DNA of 64,000 nt from Eleginops maclovinus (Eukaryota; Chordata; Actinopteri; Perciformes; Eleginopidae). Made by a program: the position numbers and the translations under genes. The stretch covers positions 5,217,268 through 5,281,267 of the forward strand of contig NC_086358.1 of the NCBI RefSeq assembly GCF_036324505.1, written 5' to 3'. Below, piece after piece: positions 14,301 to 25,118 of this stretch. The notes below the pieces were generated by a model that saw nothing but the letters and a program-made list of their open reading frames with translations, had not been told where the DNA came from and ran no database searches. Positions within the stretch are counted from its first letter, which is position 1; every line of letters starts with the position of its first letter.

Positions 14301-17300
14301 CTCACCGTTCTTGTGATCATTCTGACCCCACGGGGTGAGATCTTGCGTGGAGCCCCAGATCGAGGGAGATTAGCAGTGGTCTTGTATGTCTTCCATTTTC
14401 TAATAATTGCTCCCATAGTTGATTTCTTCACACCAAGCTGCTTACCTATTGCAGATTCAGTTTTCCCAGCCTGGTGCAGGTCTACAATTTTGTCTCTGGT
14501 CTCCTTTGACAGCTCTTTGGTCTTGGCCATAGTGGAGTTTGGAGTATGACTGTTTGAGGTTGTGGACAGGTGTCTTTTATACTGATAACGAGTTCAAAAA
14601 GGTGCCATTAATACAGGTAACGAGTGGAGGACAGAGGAGCCTCTTAAAGAAGAAGTTACAGGTCTGTGAGAGCCAGAAATCTTGCTTGTTTGTAGGTGAC
14701 CAAATACTTATTTTACCGAGGAATTTACCAATTAATTCATTATAAATCCTACAATGTGATTTCCTGGATTTTTTTTTCTCATTTTGTCTCTCATAGTTGA
14801 AGTGTACCTATGATGAAAATTACAGGCCTCTCTCATCTTTTTAAATGGGAGAACTTGCACAATTGGTGGCTGACTAAATACTTTTTTGCCCCACTGTAAT
14901 TACCATCAATCCCTCAGGAAGCGAAAGATGAACGTCTAAAGATGAAGTCTAAGACAATGGGGCAGAACTTTATTGGATTGGAGTATATTCCATTCAAAGG
15001 AACCAGAGCTCATTTATCATTTCTGACTAAAAGGTATGACAAAAGGGGACCTATCATGCTTTATGTGGTTTCCCCTTTCCTGTAGTGTGTTGTATAGGTT
15101 TGTGTGCATGTTAATGGTCTGCAAAGGGTAAAATTCTCTCCCACACTCTGAAACGCCTCCTTTGGACTCCTTATCACACTTCTGTTGGCTAGCGCTAAAA
15201 CATATTGTACGTAGGAGGCTTGGGAGAGGGACATCTTTAAGCGGTTGACCAATCATAACAGAGCCGGCCAGCTAACCAATCAGAGCAGACTGGGCTCTGG
15301 TTTCAGACAGAGGGTGAGAAGGGGTGCTGCAGCACAGGCAGTATGAGAAAAATAAAGAGCTTTCTGAACTTTAAAGCATGGAGACATGTCACAGTAGACA
15401 GTAACTACTAATATGAAACCTGATAGTGAACAGAACAGGGCCTCTTTAAAAGTTCTTGATCCTTTCCATGATGTCTTTAAGTCTGAAGTCATTTCTGAGC
15501 ATATAGAATACAAGTTATACAGCTGCTCTCCTAACGTCAGGACATTGAACTCAACATCCCCCTCACGGAGGATCACAGAAAAGACAAGCTCATCATGACC
15601 GGCTCACGCACTGCTGTGTGAAGCATGTGTGGGCACATCGATGGTGTAATGTACTCGTGTGGTGAATTTGGTTTGAACAGGCTTGCCATTTTTAGCTCTC
15701 CTACTCCTCTTAGAAAAATGGCCAGGAATTTTGGAATAACTTCTGCACAGACGCTGCTGTAGACAACAGCATACATGTGAGGTGAGATAGCTTTGTGTCT
15801 TGAAGTCAACATTGGGATGTATGTGTTGAACTGAAATGCTCTTGTGGCATGAGGTGGATTAGTCCTCTGATTAGTCCTCTGCTCAGGTGGAGTGGATGGA
15901 GCTGTGCTAGGAATAAAGTGAGGTCAAAAAAGCCTTTGCTCTTACCACTATGTATTCAAGAAATATTGGCAGTATGAGAAGACCAGGAAAGCTTCTTTTG
16001 TTTTACCACCGCTAAGACGGAGGATTTAGTTTCAGTCAGCAATATGACATAAAACTTGGTGGAATGGTGTAGCTCTTGGCCAGGCATGTGTGCATCATGG
16101 GGGCGGATGCACACATTACTTTTTACTGATTGAAACGGCCTTGGCGGAGGAGGAAGTACCCTTCTAGTAAAAACTGTTGTTATGATTTAGAAGTGTTCAG
16201 CAAGTGGTATTTGGAGCTGATTATGGAGCAGGACGTTGTCGCTTTCCCAAATGTGTCGATGAAATGATATCTCTGAGGCTGACATGAAAGTGTTCTCCCA
16301 AACTGACAACATCTAATCATCCGAAATAACTGAAATCTGCTGAGCTACGGCGGATCAGAGCATTATCTCCTCCAGGAAACAGAAAAGAAACCAGGACTCC
16401 TTCACACTGTCAGATCATTTGGCAACCTCTTCAGGAGAAACACTGTAACCCTGACCTCCTCTCTCTCTCGGGTAGGCAGTCAGCAGGACGAGGGACATTA
16501 AAAGCTGCCATTTAAGCCATCCCATTGCCATGGTGATGCTCGTTCCAAGCTGGCACAATATGGGAGCGGGCTGGACTTATTAGCTGGCTTAAGGTCACAG
16601 CTGGAGACAACACTTGTGATATTTGTTGACATTTTGCAAACGGACAGTGGGCTTTCGTTACACCTCAGCTCGTGGCCACACAAAGTCTGGGTGAGGGATC
16701 TCTGCCTGGCACTGGCCTATATGAGGCATTTACTCTATCCAGGATATGGTTAAACAATAAACTCCAGCATGTGCAATTCGCTCTGCATTGGGCAATCGAA
16801 TAGGACCCAGATTTTCCTCGACAAAAACACACCAGTTGGCTATCTTGGCTCCATGATGGTGGAATGAGTTCTCCATTGATATCAGGACAGCAAAAAGTCT
16901 ATTCATCTACCACAGCAGACTGAAAACCCATCAGTTTTTGCACTCAACTAAATAAAACAAGCCTTACACACTTAAAAAAGTGTAATTGCATTAATATCTC
17001 CTTGTGTAATTGTCTGAAAAAGAAGAAGTTAATCCAGCAGCACTTGCAGTGGATTGAAAGCTCAAGTACTTGCAGTAATCTTGCTTTTAGGAGTTCATAT
17101 CTTCATGGTCGATGGCAGTTAAAAGCATCAGTTATGGGGGGGGGGAACACAAACAAGTTTATCAGCAAAACTTTCCTTTAGGAAGGAAACATTTAAACTT
17201 TGGCTGGGCATCTATTTCTCCCGGTGCAGTTAATGAAACGGCATACAGATCGTCGGGGTGCGATACGGATGAAATAATTGCCAGTATCAACACATTATCG

Positions 17301-20300
17301 GATGGCCTCAACCAGAACAGAATTAAATTGTCCCATTGTCTCGAAACTCGGTGATTATCTTTGACAGCTTAATCTTAGCAACACAGTGCACTCAACGGTC
17401 CTTCATCCGTGTTTGATCACGGGTTCATTAGTCCGGTACAGGAAAACTGAATATTCCTCCTATAGTGTGTGGATTAGGAGTGCGTGTGTGGGAATGTGTG
17501 AGTCTGACACTTTCAGACGTGCTGTCTCTGATCAGAACACTGTTGCATATGAATGAAGCCCTACCTACTCTCCATGAATCCACGCCCGCATACACACACA
17601 CCACACACACACACACACTGAAGTGATAGACAAGCTTTGACACAAAATGTGATTCATTATGGCTGTCACCTCTGTCTTGTCAGGCTGCAGAGGATATGTT
17701 GGTACACTGTGTGACAGGCAGTACACTTGGCAATGATGACGCTGTCTTTACCTAATGTAACATGACATCAGGAAAAGACGTATGCACAGCGCAGTACATA
17801 AATAGATACGGAGGACTCATAGCATATTACTGTGTACTATACAACCCTGTGCAGTATTAATGAAGTCCCATCAATTATGAATTCAATGTATGGTACTTTC
17901 TATTCCATGTTGTGCGAGCAAATATTAGCAGTGCATTACCATTCAGTACGACACATATGGACTTACACACACTGCTCCTGCTTGAATGACTTTTTTCGCT
18001 TTCTTTACTGTACTTACCTCAGAGTGCATCACTTTGTCTCGCACTCTATATTTATCTCAGTTTACATAAAGCTTTGAATTAATAAATAATGCTAAGTGTG
18101 GCATGTTTTCACTGCACCTGGCCGTTTCCCTTCATGTCTTTGTAGCCTGCCGCCACAGATTCCTGTACATCACATGCTGCCCTGGGTCCTAATCTGTCTG
18201 GGATGATTTTCATCACACTCTGGAGCTTTTGAACCAGCACATCACGAGCAGGTGCAATGCGAATTTAAAACACAAACAAGCTCGAAACCAGCAGTATTTA
18301 CATACAGTTGGCTTTAAGTGGCAATTTAACAGTGATTCAATCAGCTTTCCCCAGTTCCTGTACAGTATATCTTCCCTTACCTCTGACAAATAGCTGGAGG
18401 ACTGTTTTGTTTCGTACTCTGCATCCCTAACACACCCAGCAGGTAGGGTTCTTACCTTCTCCCCCAAGCTTGATTTCCAGGCCCTCCAGGGAGTTGGCAG
18501 AGTCCCCTTCCTCCAGGGAGAGCCGTCCAAACAGGCTGCCAGCCATGGTGAGCAAACACCTCTCTACAGTGAGTGCACACACTCACAGTAACACACCCAA
18601 CACCGTATCTAAGCTAGACTGAAAGCTCTCTCTCCCCTGATTCTCTCCTCTTCCTTGCTAAACCCGCTCCTTCCTCCCTCTTCACCTGCTCTTGACGTGG
18701 GAGCGTATAAGCGTTGCCTGGCTGAGCGTCTCCTATTCCGCATGAATGAATGGAGACCGGAGAGAGGGTTGTGTGCTTGAGCAGAGAAAGGTGGGTGTGG
18801 GGAGTGGGGAAGAAAGAGGGAGGGAAGTATGATGCTTTCTCTAGGAGGAGGGAGAAAAGAAAAAAAAGGGAGGCAGGGCGATTCTCCCTCCAGGCTTCCC
18901 CGTGGGGGTTAACTGGGGGAAAGAGCAGCAGAAGGCTTGTAGGGAGGAGATTCGGTCAAGGAGATGGTGTGTGTGGTGCTGACACACATAGGAGTAATGA
19001 TCCTCCATCACAAACACAGGTTCAAACACAGCCAGCCTCGCAGATGCATGTGAAGAGCGCACAATTGTATTTGTGCTTTCTGCTCATAAATCAAATCAAA
19101 AAAGCTTCTGTTTAAAATCAAAATTGACCCTGTTTCAACCCCTCTCCCTCTCTGCAAAAACAGCCTTCATGGAAATGCTCCTTCTTAAAAACACATGAAT
19201 TGGTTGGAGAAACAATTTACTGTGTGTTACTAAAAGTGCCAGTCATCTAGAGTCAGCCCTCTGCTGCTGCACCCATCAGCACTGACTGACGGCTCATTAC
19301 AAAAAAGAAACTCCACACACATTTCAACTCTCGGCGGAAGTGCTTTTCTCCCTTCATCCGACAGCTGCCTTCTGCGATTTATAACCTCACGATCAAATAC
19401 TATACAGCTTTGAGATTTGGGCCTCTGTTAACCAACTGAGACTCCTAATTTCCCAGACATCTGGCTTTGGCTTTTCAATCTTTTATGCGTCTGAATCAAG
19501 TGCCCTGAGTGCCGTAAGAAGAGGAAATGCCTGTAATTATGGCAATTTGCCAGGTCAGAGACTAATGTGAAATATAATTCTACCGCTGCCAAAGTACTGC
19601 AGTTTCAACTTTGATATCAGAGCCAAGGTGTGCATGTAAAAATTCCCTTTGATACAATGCCACCAAAAGAGACCGCTCAAATTTAACTTGGATTCTGTGG
19701 AAACTATTTACCAACACAGTAATACTTTTTTTGTTTTATAGGCAAAAATAGTAAAGTATTTCTCTTAAAGCCTGAAGTTCAGCGCAAGATATGGTGCCAT
19801 TTTTATCTTACTTAAAGAGGCCCTGTTATGCCTCGAGGAATTTTCCGTTTCCTGTAGTGTGTTGTAAAGGTTTTAATACATGTAAATGGTCTGCAAAGGC
19901 TAAAATCCCCTCCCCCCCCTGCCTGAAACTCCTCCATTAGTCTCCTTTCCCTGTAACATAGTGACATAATAACACTCATGCTTCCATTGATTAGAGCTAT
20001 CATTGTACGTGATAGATTAAGGGGCGGGACATCTCTAAGAAGATGACCAGTCATAACAGAGCCAGCCAGCTGACCAATCAGAGCGGACTGGGCTCTGATT
20101 TCAGACAGAGGGTGAAAAGAGGTGCTGCAGCACAGGCAGTATGAGAAAAATAAAGAGCTTTTTGAACATTAAAGCATGGAGACATGTCACAGTGGAGGCA
20201 TTAAATGCATTCACAGCCGTCATGGAGTAGTATTCAACTGTCTAATTGCCAAAGAAACCATGACCTATGAAACAAACTCAATAGAAAATCACTAACCCCT

Positions 20301-20774
20301 CTCTCTCTTTCACACAGTTCTATTTCCGTCATCATTGATCGGTTATCAATCCATAATAACGTCATTCGTGTGGAAGGGTGAGCATGTTTGTACTACAGCC
20401 GGCCAGTAGTGCAGATATGACGTACATGTGTGCGTGTGTGGAGGTCTGCGAAAGATACTACAGCAAATCCTTCGAGGCAGAACTGATCTAAGGAGTCTTA
20501 GTGCTCCATTAGCCAGCTCATTAAGTCACATTAGAGCTCTGGAGATGAGATACATGTCCCGAGTGCTGGAATAACCACTAACAGTTCAGCATCTCCTCCC
20601 TCTTGCCTCTCTCTGGATATCGCTCTCGCTGACTCACACAAACACACGAATAGCGAGAGATGGCCCCTCATCACAGCGAGACAAAGCCACTTACCGGAGT
20701 CAGAGCTGGATGTCGCCACAGGCATTTTAAGAGATGGTTCCTCCCGGTTTCCTCCTCAGAAATTGGTAGGTCAA
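78..20774 (-). CDS. mpp2: MPP2, MAGUK p55 membrane palmitoylated scaffold (5' part only)
   Basis: N-terminal part of a p55-family membrane-associated guanylate kinase, a scaffold that links cell-adhesion and receptor proteins to the cortical cytoskeleton, notably at synapses. Coding exons on the minus strand are 20695-20774 (ATG at 20725), an alternative first exon 18456-18546, a shared exon 5831-5931 and 78-230. The joined protein starts [10 protein letters not shown] or [10 protein letters not shown], continues [11 protein letters not shown], then the L27 segment [14 protein letters not shown] and [13 protein letters not shown], ending at EPHFQ. The order and wording match known MPP2/MPP6 L27 regions. 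PDZ, SH3 and GuK exons are outside the window. A short linker (RSLAK-like in relatives) expected between the last two exons was not found. Whether this is mpp2a or mpp2b cannot be decided. The paralogue MPP6 is less likely because of the MPVA start. Confidence 0.88.
530..617 (-). repeat. MITE-like family fragment (reverse)
   Basis: An inverted partial copy of the 5' end of the repeat at 15.04-15.45 kb. It shares the GCAGACCATTTACATGCAC, ACACACTACAGG-AAAGGAAACC and GCATAATAGGG blocks. The remainder of the element is missing. Confidence 0.65.
2777..2842. repeat. AAT microsatellite
   Basis: An interrupted (AAT)n tract in an mpp2 intron. Confidence 0.9.
5831..5931 (-). CDS. mpp2: mpp2 shared exon encoding the first L27 segment
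   Basis: A 101-nt exon entered in phase 1 and left in phase 0. It begins CC ATG CAC, so the codon split with either upstream exon becomes GCC (Ala). The translation includes [20 protein letters not shown] and [12 protein letters not shown]. The donor is GTGAGA at 5830-5825. The acceptor TAG at 5934-5932 is preceded not by an ordinary pyrimidine tract but by a (CA)n tract on the plus strand, read as (TG)n in the transcript. The match to the MPP2 N-terminus is close and the phase agrees with both alternative first exons. Confidence 0.88.
5934..5971. repeat. CA microsatellite abutting an mpp2 splice acceptor
   Basis: A pure (CA)n tract of about 38 bp. In the transcript it is (UG)n directly 5' of the TAG acceptor of the exon at 5831-5931. 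Confidence 0.95.
6421..6448. repeat. CA microsatellite
   Basis: A short CA tract with one interruption. Confidence 0.85.
8286..8357. repeat. TG microsatellite
   Basis: About 70 bp of (TG)n with two C interruptions near the left end. Confidence 0.95.
9033..9955. mobile_element. Decayed hAT-like element carrying a nested insertion
   Basis: The left end GGCTGCACAATTAATAG and the right end TTTAATCAAAATCGTGCAC resemble the ends of the hAT element at 25.1-26.0 kb. They are diverged, and the last bases on the right are lost. The middle (9194-9834) is a different element. Together they read as an old hAT copy split by a later insertion. Confidence 0.5.
9194..9834. mobile_element. 641-bp MITE-like element with perfect 18-bp inverted ends
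   Basis: The sequence AAAGGTCTCCTATTATGC at 9194-9211 is repeated exactly inverted at 9817-9834. No coding capacity is apparent. The ends resemble those of the roughly 400-bp MITE-like family in this window, so they may share a transposase source. I see no clear target-site duplication, so the superfamily is undetermined. Confidence 0.7.
10640..11400 (+). repeat. Degenerate local tandem repeat, unit about 230-260 bp
   Basis: The marker TTATGCTTAAGATAGTCTTG near 10658 recurs as ATGCTTGAGACGGTCTTATT at 10921 and again at 11151. Each is followed by a shared order of motifs (ATTTCACTA, ATAATCATGACAAAA, AAGGTCCCAAGAGACTGA, CCTAAAAGCTATT). Two full units and flanking partial units can be read. No open frame is kept between units. 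Confidence 0.7.
12003..12397 (+). repeat. MITE-like family copy
   Basis: It shares long stretches with copies at 15.04, 19.81, 21.86 and 43.94 kb, including GGTGCTGCAGCACAGGCAGT and AATAAAGAGCTTTTTGAACA. It ends GAGCAGAATAGGTCTCCT. The 5' tip is diverged or missing. Confidence 0.8.
13294..13460 (+). repeat. Left terminal inverted repeat of the Tc1 element
   Basis: About 165 bp, the inverted complement of 14730-14896 with few mismatches. The outer CAGTGGGGCAAAAAAG and the inner GTACACCTCAACTATGAGAG segments are expected transposase-binding areas, by analogy with other IR/DR Tc1 elements. Confidence 0.9.
13508..14530 (-). CDS. Tc1-family DD34E transposase, intact
   Basis: A 340-residue transposase that cuts and re-inserts its element at TA dinucleotides. 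The N-terminal half has two helix-turn-helix regions ([20 protein letters not shown] near residues 17-36, then a second around 70-115) separated by a basic GRPR-like [10 protein letters not shown]. The catalytic triad is visible as [14 protein letters not shown] and NPIENLW, with 34 residues between the second Asp and the Glu. The glycine-rich [13 protein letters not shown] box is also present. The length equals that of active family members and there are no stops or frameshifts. It starts at [12 protein letters not shown], the usual Tc1 start. Activity cannot be inferred from sequence alone. Confidence 0.95.
   Translation of the reverse strand: MAKTKELSKETRDKIVDLHQAGKTESAIGKQLGVKKSTMGAIIRKWKTYKTTANLPRSGAPRKISPRGVRMITRTVSKNPRTTWGDLVNDLQRAGTKVTEATISNTLRRQGLKSCSSRRVPLLKPVHVQARLKFARGHLDDPEEDWENVIWSDETKIELFGKNSTRRVWRRKNAELHPKNTIPTVKHGGGNIMLWGCFSAKGPGRLIRVKERMNGAMYREILSENLLPSARALKMKRGWVFQHDNDPKHTARATKEWLRKKHFKVLEWPSQSPDLNPIENLWRELKVRVAQRQPQNITALEEICMEEWAKIPATVCGNLVKTYRKCLTSVIANKGYITKY
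14730..14896 (-). repeat. Right terminal inverted repeat of the Tc1 element
   Basis: Partner of the left repeat, ending ...TTGCCCCACTG immediately before the TA at 14897-14898. Differences from the left copy include an A-run length change and a few substitutions. Confidence 0.9.
14899..18455 (-). other. mpp2 intron, part right of the Tc1 element
   Basis: No coding exon was recognised between the Tc1 element and the MAGS exon. It contains one MITE-like copy (15041-15449) and a short CA tract near 17591-17619. A 12-base motif, attagtcctctg, is repeated twice at about 15858-15882. The remainder appears to be unique intron. Confidence 0.55.
15041..15449 (+). repeat. MITE-like family copy, near full length
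   Basis: Begins AAAAGGGGACCTATCATGCT and ends CAGAACAGGGCCTCTTT, an imperfect terminal inversion. The core blocks are shared with the other copies. No coding capacity is apparent. Confidence 0.82.
18456..18546 (-). CDS. mpp2: mpp2 alternative first coding exon (MAGS isoform)
   Basis: Open from ATG at 18546 to a strong donor GTAAG just below 18456. It encodes 30 residues beginning [20 protein letters not shown], plus one base (phase 1). The start context is CACCATGG, a near-ideal Kozak sequence. The 91-nt coding length gives the same phase as the 20.7-kb exon, so splicing to 5931 regenerates an alanine codon and enters AMHQALD. No acceptor is obvious just upstream, so this looks like a promoter-proximal first exon. 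Known mammalian MPP2 also has an isoform with a different N-terminus; that parallel is from memory and not checked. Confidence 0.65.
18547..18745 (-). promoter_or_regulatory. Probable 5' UTR and promoter of the mpp2 MAGS isoform
   Basis: About 200 bases upstream of the alternative start are GA/CT-rich and contain no other gene signal. On the minus strand they include CACGTCAAG (CRE-like) and CCAGGCAACG (X-box half-site-like) near 18695-18722. No clear TATA box is placed relative to a start site. The call rests mainly on position next to a first exon lacking an acceptor, so it is tentative. Confidence 0.3.
19814..20209 (+). repeat. MITE-like family copy
   Basis: Begins AAAGAGGCCCTGTTATGCC and carries the shared core through GGAGACATGTCACAGTGGAG. 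The 3' terminal inverted end appears lost after about 20209. Confidence 0.8.
20695..20774 (-). CDS. mpp2: mpp2 exon with the canonical start codon
   Basis: The acceptor TTTGCAG lies just above 20774, so this is an internal exon carrying about 49 nt of 5' UTR followed by ATG at 20725. It encodes [10 protein letters not shown] plus one base before the donor GTAAG (20694-20690). Human MPP2 begins MPVAATNSE, so both the start and the exon end are supported. An acceptor in the UTR means at least one non-coding exon lies further upstream, at higher coordinates. Confidence 0.82.
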
Positions 20775-21860
20775 CTGCAAATGAAAGAGAGTAAAGGGAG
20801 ATGCATTGAAAACACTAATGAAGCATCGATTGTGAATTTGAATGTGAAATCCCCTGGTTTTTAGACCACTGAGGCAAGATTAGGTCTTAAACAAGGGATG
20901 GTGGATAGAAGCTCTATAAATAGCCTAACAGAACTACTTCCCACAGATCCTCACACAGGGTTCGGTATATGCTTTTATGGCCTGTCACAATGTGATACAT
21001 TTGAGGCGCTTCAAGTTCAATACAGCATGAAAGTCTAAATCCAGCCATGACTAAGACAACAAACCCTCCATAATTGCAGTCAATGGACTATTTATGTGCA
21101 CCGCTCATTCTTAATTTGTCCAAACAAGCTCCCACAAAAAACCGCTGGCATCTAACTTTGTTAATACCTATAAATAGAGCAGCCTGTTGCTCTGGTAACG
21201 CCCAAACAGTGTTATCCGACATGTCCACGGAGGAGAACTATTAGCAACAGTTGGAAAGACCGAGTGAGTGGGAAGGCCAGCTCACATTAGCTTAGAGAGG
21301 ATCTCTGTTGGTTCTAATTGATCCATTTAACTTCAGGAAGCAGGGAAAATAAACATTACAGACAGAAGAGATGAGCGTGTGCCGTCTTGAGATTTGTCAG
21401 GTGAGGCGGAATTTGCGAAACACCCTCGGTGAATAGCAATTACAAGTTGAGGAGGGGGGGGGCGTAAACAGAAGAGGCAATTAATAGTCATGAGGGGGGA
21501 AAACAGACAGAGGAAAAACAGGAGAGGGTTGACGAGAGGATTGTTAGGCAGGGAGACTGTGTGGAAACATGACGCGGGGGTCAGAGAGAAAAGGATGGGA
21601 GGAGGGGGGATGGCAGAATAATGGTGAGGAAGAAAAAGAGTGCGGCTGATGAGGGAGAGACAGCGGTATCCAAGGATGCTAATTCCCGGTTGCCATGACA
21701 ATAGATACAGTATCCACGGTGGAAGCGGTGTTGTGATGCCCAAAACCCGTTAACGTCACCATGTGCTCACTGTCTCTAAATAATAACCTCATTTCAGCCT
21801 CATCATCATTCATCAGATTTGGAGAGATGAACATTCAGGCACAGGGAATTATGGGAACAT

Positions 21861-22272
21861 TTTTTACTATGCCTTCTGGAGGTTTCCCTTTCCTGTAGTG
21901 TGTTATAATAGCTTTGTGTGCATGTAAAGGGTCTGCAAAGGCTAAAATCCCAAAGTTCCTCCAGCGGGAGTTTCCCTGCCTGCCTTAAACGACTCCATTG
22001 GACTCCTTTGTTTACTTCCGTTACATAGAGACATCACTATGCAACACTTGTGCTTCTATTGGCTGGTGCTCCAACACATTGTACGTGACATCTCTAAGCG
22101 GTTGTCCAATCACAACAGAGCTGGCCTGCTAACCAACCAGAGCAGACTGGGCTCTGGTTTCAGACAGGGGGTAAAAGAGGTGCTGCAGCACAGGCAGTAT
22201 GAGAAAAATAAAGAGCTTTTTGAACATTAAAGCCTGGAGACATGTCCCAGTAGAGGCATTTAACACTAATAT
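21861..22272 (+). repeat. MITE-like family copy
   Basis: Contains the TTTCCCTTTCCTGTAGTGTG, GCTGCAGCACAGGCAGTATG and ACATGTCCCAGTAGAGGCAT blocks of the family. The 3' end is truncated near CACTAATATG. Confidence 0.78.
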
Positions 22273-23639
22273 GTAGTTCATTTGATTATCTGTGCACATA
22301 TGTGTGAACCCACTGGAGAAGGGCATGGTACATGGTGTCCCCCGTTTGATCAAACCATTTGAGTTAAGCCCTGGGAAGCATTCGGACTGAATGTGGAAGT
22401 TATCTGGAACACCTGATTTATTGCTTTTTACTCCTCCATTTGATTAAGCGTTGGAATAATCCATGTGAAGATATTTCATACAGCTCATTACTCTAACGAC
22501 AGGTAAGATTAAAAGCATCCTTAAAGAAATCTATTATCCCATTAATCCTCACAATAGTGCGCTTTATTCTGTCTGTGGTTGTTTTTAAGCATTGAACTCC
22601 CCCCTTTTTGCCTTATTTAATGCATGTATTTCACCTAACCCATATGTATCACTTATGTAATACCACAACCTGACATGACTTAGTCGGATTTGTAGATCAA
22701 AGCAGCAAAGCATTTTTCCAGTGCATTCCTTAATTTTGAGTGTGGGCGACTAAGTAATTGCAATAAAAAAGTCTTTGGTATAGTTTGTTTGTTTTTATCC
22801 AATCGAACTGAGGGCAAGACAGTGCAAATTGATTGTCTGTACACATATATGTGTAGCCATGACATTGAAACACATTCCTATATGCTACGGGATAAAGCTC
22901 TTTTGCCAAACTCCGATCAATGCGGACCTGGTCCATAATGCCACACAACATTCCCCCGGGCTTATCCGTGTATGCACTGTGAAATGACAAAGCCTGTTAA
23001 AAGTATGCGGCTACCACACGGCCTCTAAGAAGTCAAAGCGGATTGCAGCGGAGCTTGGCCGTGTAAAGCTCGGCTGACTGCTTGGGGGTGTGCAGGATGT
23101 TCTCTGCTCTCTGACCCTGGTTCTTACTCCGTATTACTGATGTGGAATAATTGGCAAGGATGTAATGATGGTGAAGTCACTCTCAGTGGTGGTATTTTCC
23201 TGGTAATTGGTGGAATTTACTTGCAGAAATGCCTGGAGATCTACTAAGAATTGCACCCTGTAATCGATCCCCACACCCAAGGGGGGATAAATAAGTGCAG
23301 GAGGAAAATACCCTGCCCTTGTGCGCATGGTGGGACAGTCTGTCTCTACAGTAAGATCCTTGTATCCAATCTGTCTCTGCGCTCAGTGATTTTCACTATG
23401 TGTCCACACACACACCCACACCCACACACACACACACACACCCACACAGGAAGAGAGCAGTCCAAAAGCACAGCTGCCGTCATGACATCATATTTGAAGA
23501 ACTGCAATCATCCCTACACTGCCAATCTATTAAAACAAAAGGCCAGCTGGGGAGGGGGGGGTGTGTGTGTGTGGGGGGGCTGTGTGTGTGTGTACAGATC
23601 TACAATTACTTTTATGGCTATAATTGAAACTTTTCTCTA

Positions 23640-23900
23640 AATGTCAACTTAATTTTTCCTGAACATTCTGACTTTTTTTCCCTACATTTCGACTTTTAGT
23701 AACGTCCCACTATTTTCTCATTATTCTAACTCCTTAATCATCTACTTTCAAAATTCACACTTTTTGTCTCCCAATCTTAGGTCCTTTTCATTTTCTTCTT
23801 AGATTTTTTATCCAAATTAAAATGTCCAACTTTTGCTTCAAAATCATCACTTCTCAAACTTTTTCTAATGTCGACTTTGAGTGATTTCCGATCATTTATT
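23640..23900 (+). repeat. Degenerate GACTTTT-rich minisatellite
   Basis: Short irregular repeats around CTGACTTTTTTTC, TCGACTTTTAG and TCGACTTTGAG recur at roughly 20-30-base spacing. No gene signal is seen in this stretch. Confidence 0.45.
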
Positions 23901-23924
23901 TTAAATCATCACCTTTTCCTAGAC

Positions 23925-24090
23925 AATAGAAGCGCGAGTGTTGTCACTATGTTACAGAAGTAAACAATCAAGTCCAATGGAGGCGTTTCAGGCACGGGGG
24001 CAGTGTGTGAGAAAGATACAGACCATTTACATGCACTATAACACACTACAGGAAAGGGAAACCCCAAAAAGCATAATTAGGCCTTTTTTT
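23925..24090 (-). repeat. MITE-like family fragment (reverse)
   Basis: An inverted 5' half of the family (ACACACTACAGGAAAGGGAA followed by AAGCATAATTAGGCC). It extends only to the TTGTCACTATGTTACAGAAG block. Confidence 0.7.
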
Positions 24091-25118
24091 TAAATGATAG
24101 GGATTCTGCAATTCATTGAAGATGTCACTTCCTTGCTACACTCTCCAATGAAATCAAAGCACTGATGTAAATGATCAGATCACATATTTCTCCATCTACC
24201 CCTAAGTAGTTGAGGGAAGTATCTATTTCTTTGAAGCCTGCATTTGAAGATTTTCATATTGCCTCTCTCATTACATTTGGATGTGCAGCGACGGCAGATG
24301 CAGCAGCCCAGGTGTTTGTACGCCAAGTGTAAAACGCCTTGAGCGGTTCCCACAGTGAGGCTGCATTAAAGCCTGTAAACATGCCCACTCACACACATGC
24401 ACACACCAGCGACTAAACAAGTCCTAATCCACACATGCAGGCTGGCATCAGGCCTAAAAATAACCCTGTGCTCCCACAGGTTCAGCGCCTCTCATTACTT
24501 TAGAAGGGAAAACTGTCGTATCCAAGACAACCGTGAGCAGCTCTATGCCTTTTTTCCCAGGCGCTTTGCCATGGCAACAAGGGAAAATGCGTAGCAAAAT
24601 AAGAAGTTGGATCTAAAATCGTCTCTTTTAATAGGTTTGAGCAACACTTTAATATAGGGTCACTCTATATCTGAGGGAATCATTTCATATCAGCGTCATT
24701 CTGTTTTAAAAAGATCCAAACTAAGGCTTTTCAAACCTGTATTTACTGGACCGATCGCAGCGAGTAGGAAATATTGTTTCTGCATCTCAGTAATGTAATG
24801 CTCAACAGAAAATGTCCCAAAACTAAAGAAGAAATTACAAAGTACTCTTTGTTACTTTAAAGAAACACCACCTTATGGTTTAAAGCGACAAGGGGTCAGA
24901 AAAGTTAGTCGTCACCAAAAATATAACTTTTTTCTTACTTCTTATTAAAAACCTATACAAAAACACTGGATTCTTTACCGTAAAGCTCCAAGGTAAACTA
25001 ACCTTAAGGGGTCGGTTCGCCTAACCATATTTCCTGACTTTCCCCAAATGATTATCGAACAGTTTGGTTCTCTTAAGTCCTTCCTGGCCACCAGAGGCAG
25101 GGATTGCAGGTCCAGTCT

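Larger units (their letters stand above)
13294..14896 (-). mobile_element. Tc1/mariner transposon, apparently complete
   Basis: A 1603-bp element flanked by TA dinucleotides at 13292-13293 and 14897-14898, the expected Tc1 target duplication. Terminal inverted repeats of about 165 bp begin CAGTGGGGCAAAAAAGTATT at both ends and differ at only a handful of positions. Between them lies one uninterrupted transposase frame on the minus strand. Near-identical repeats and an intact gene indicate a fairly recent insertion in an mpp2 intron. The CAGTGGGG terminus family is widespread in fishes and lampreys, from memory. Confidence 0.96.

Noticed and set aside
13881..14549. Plus-strand 222-codon frame
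   Set aside because: Antisense of the Tc1 transposase; no family resemblance of its own.
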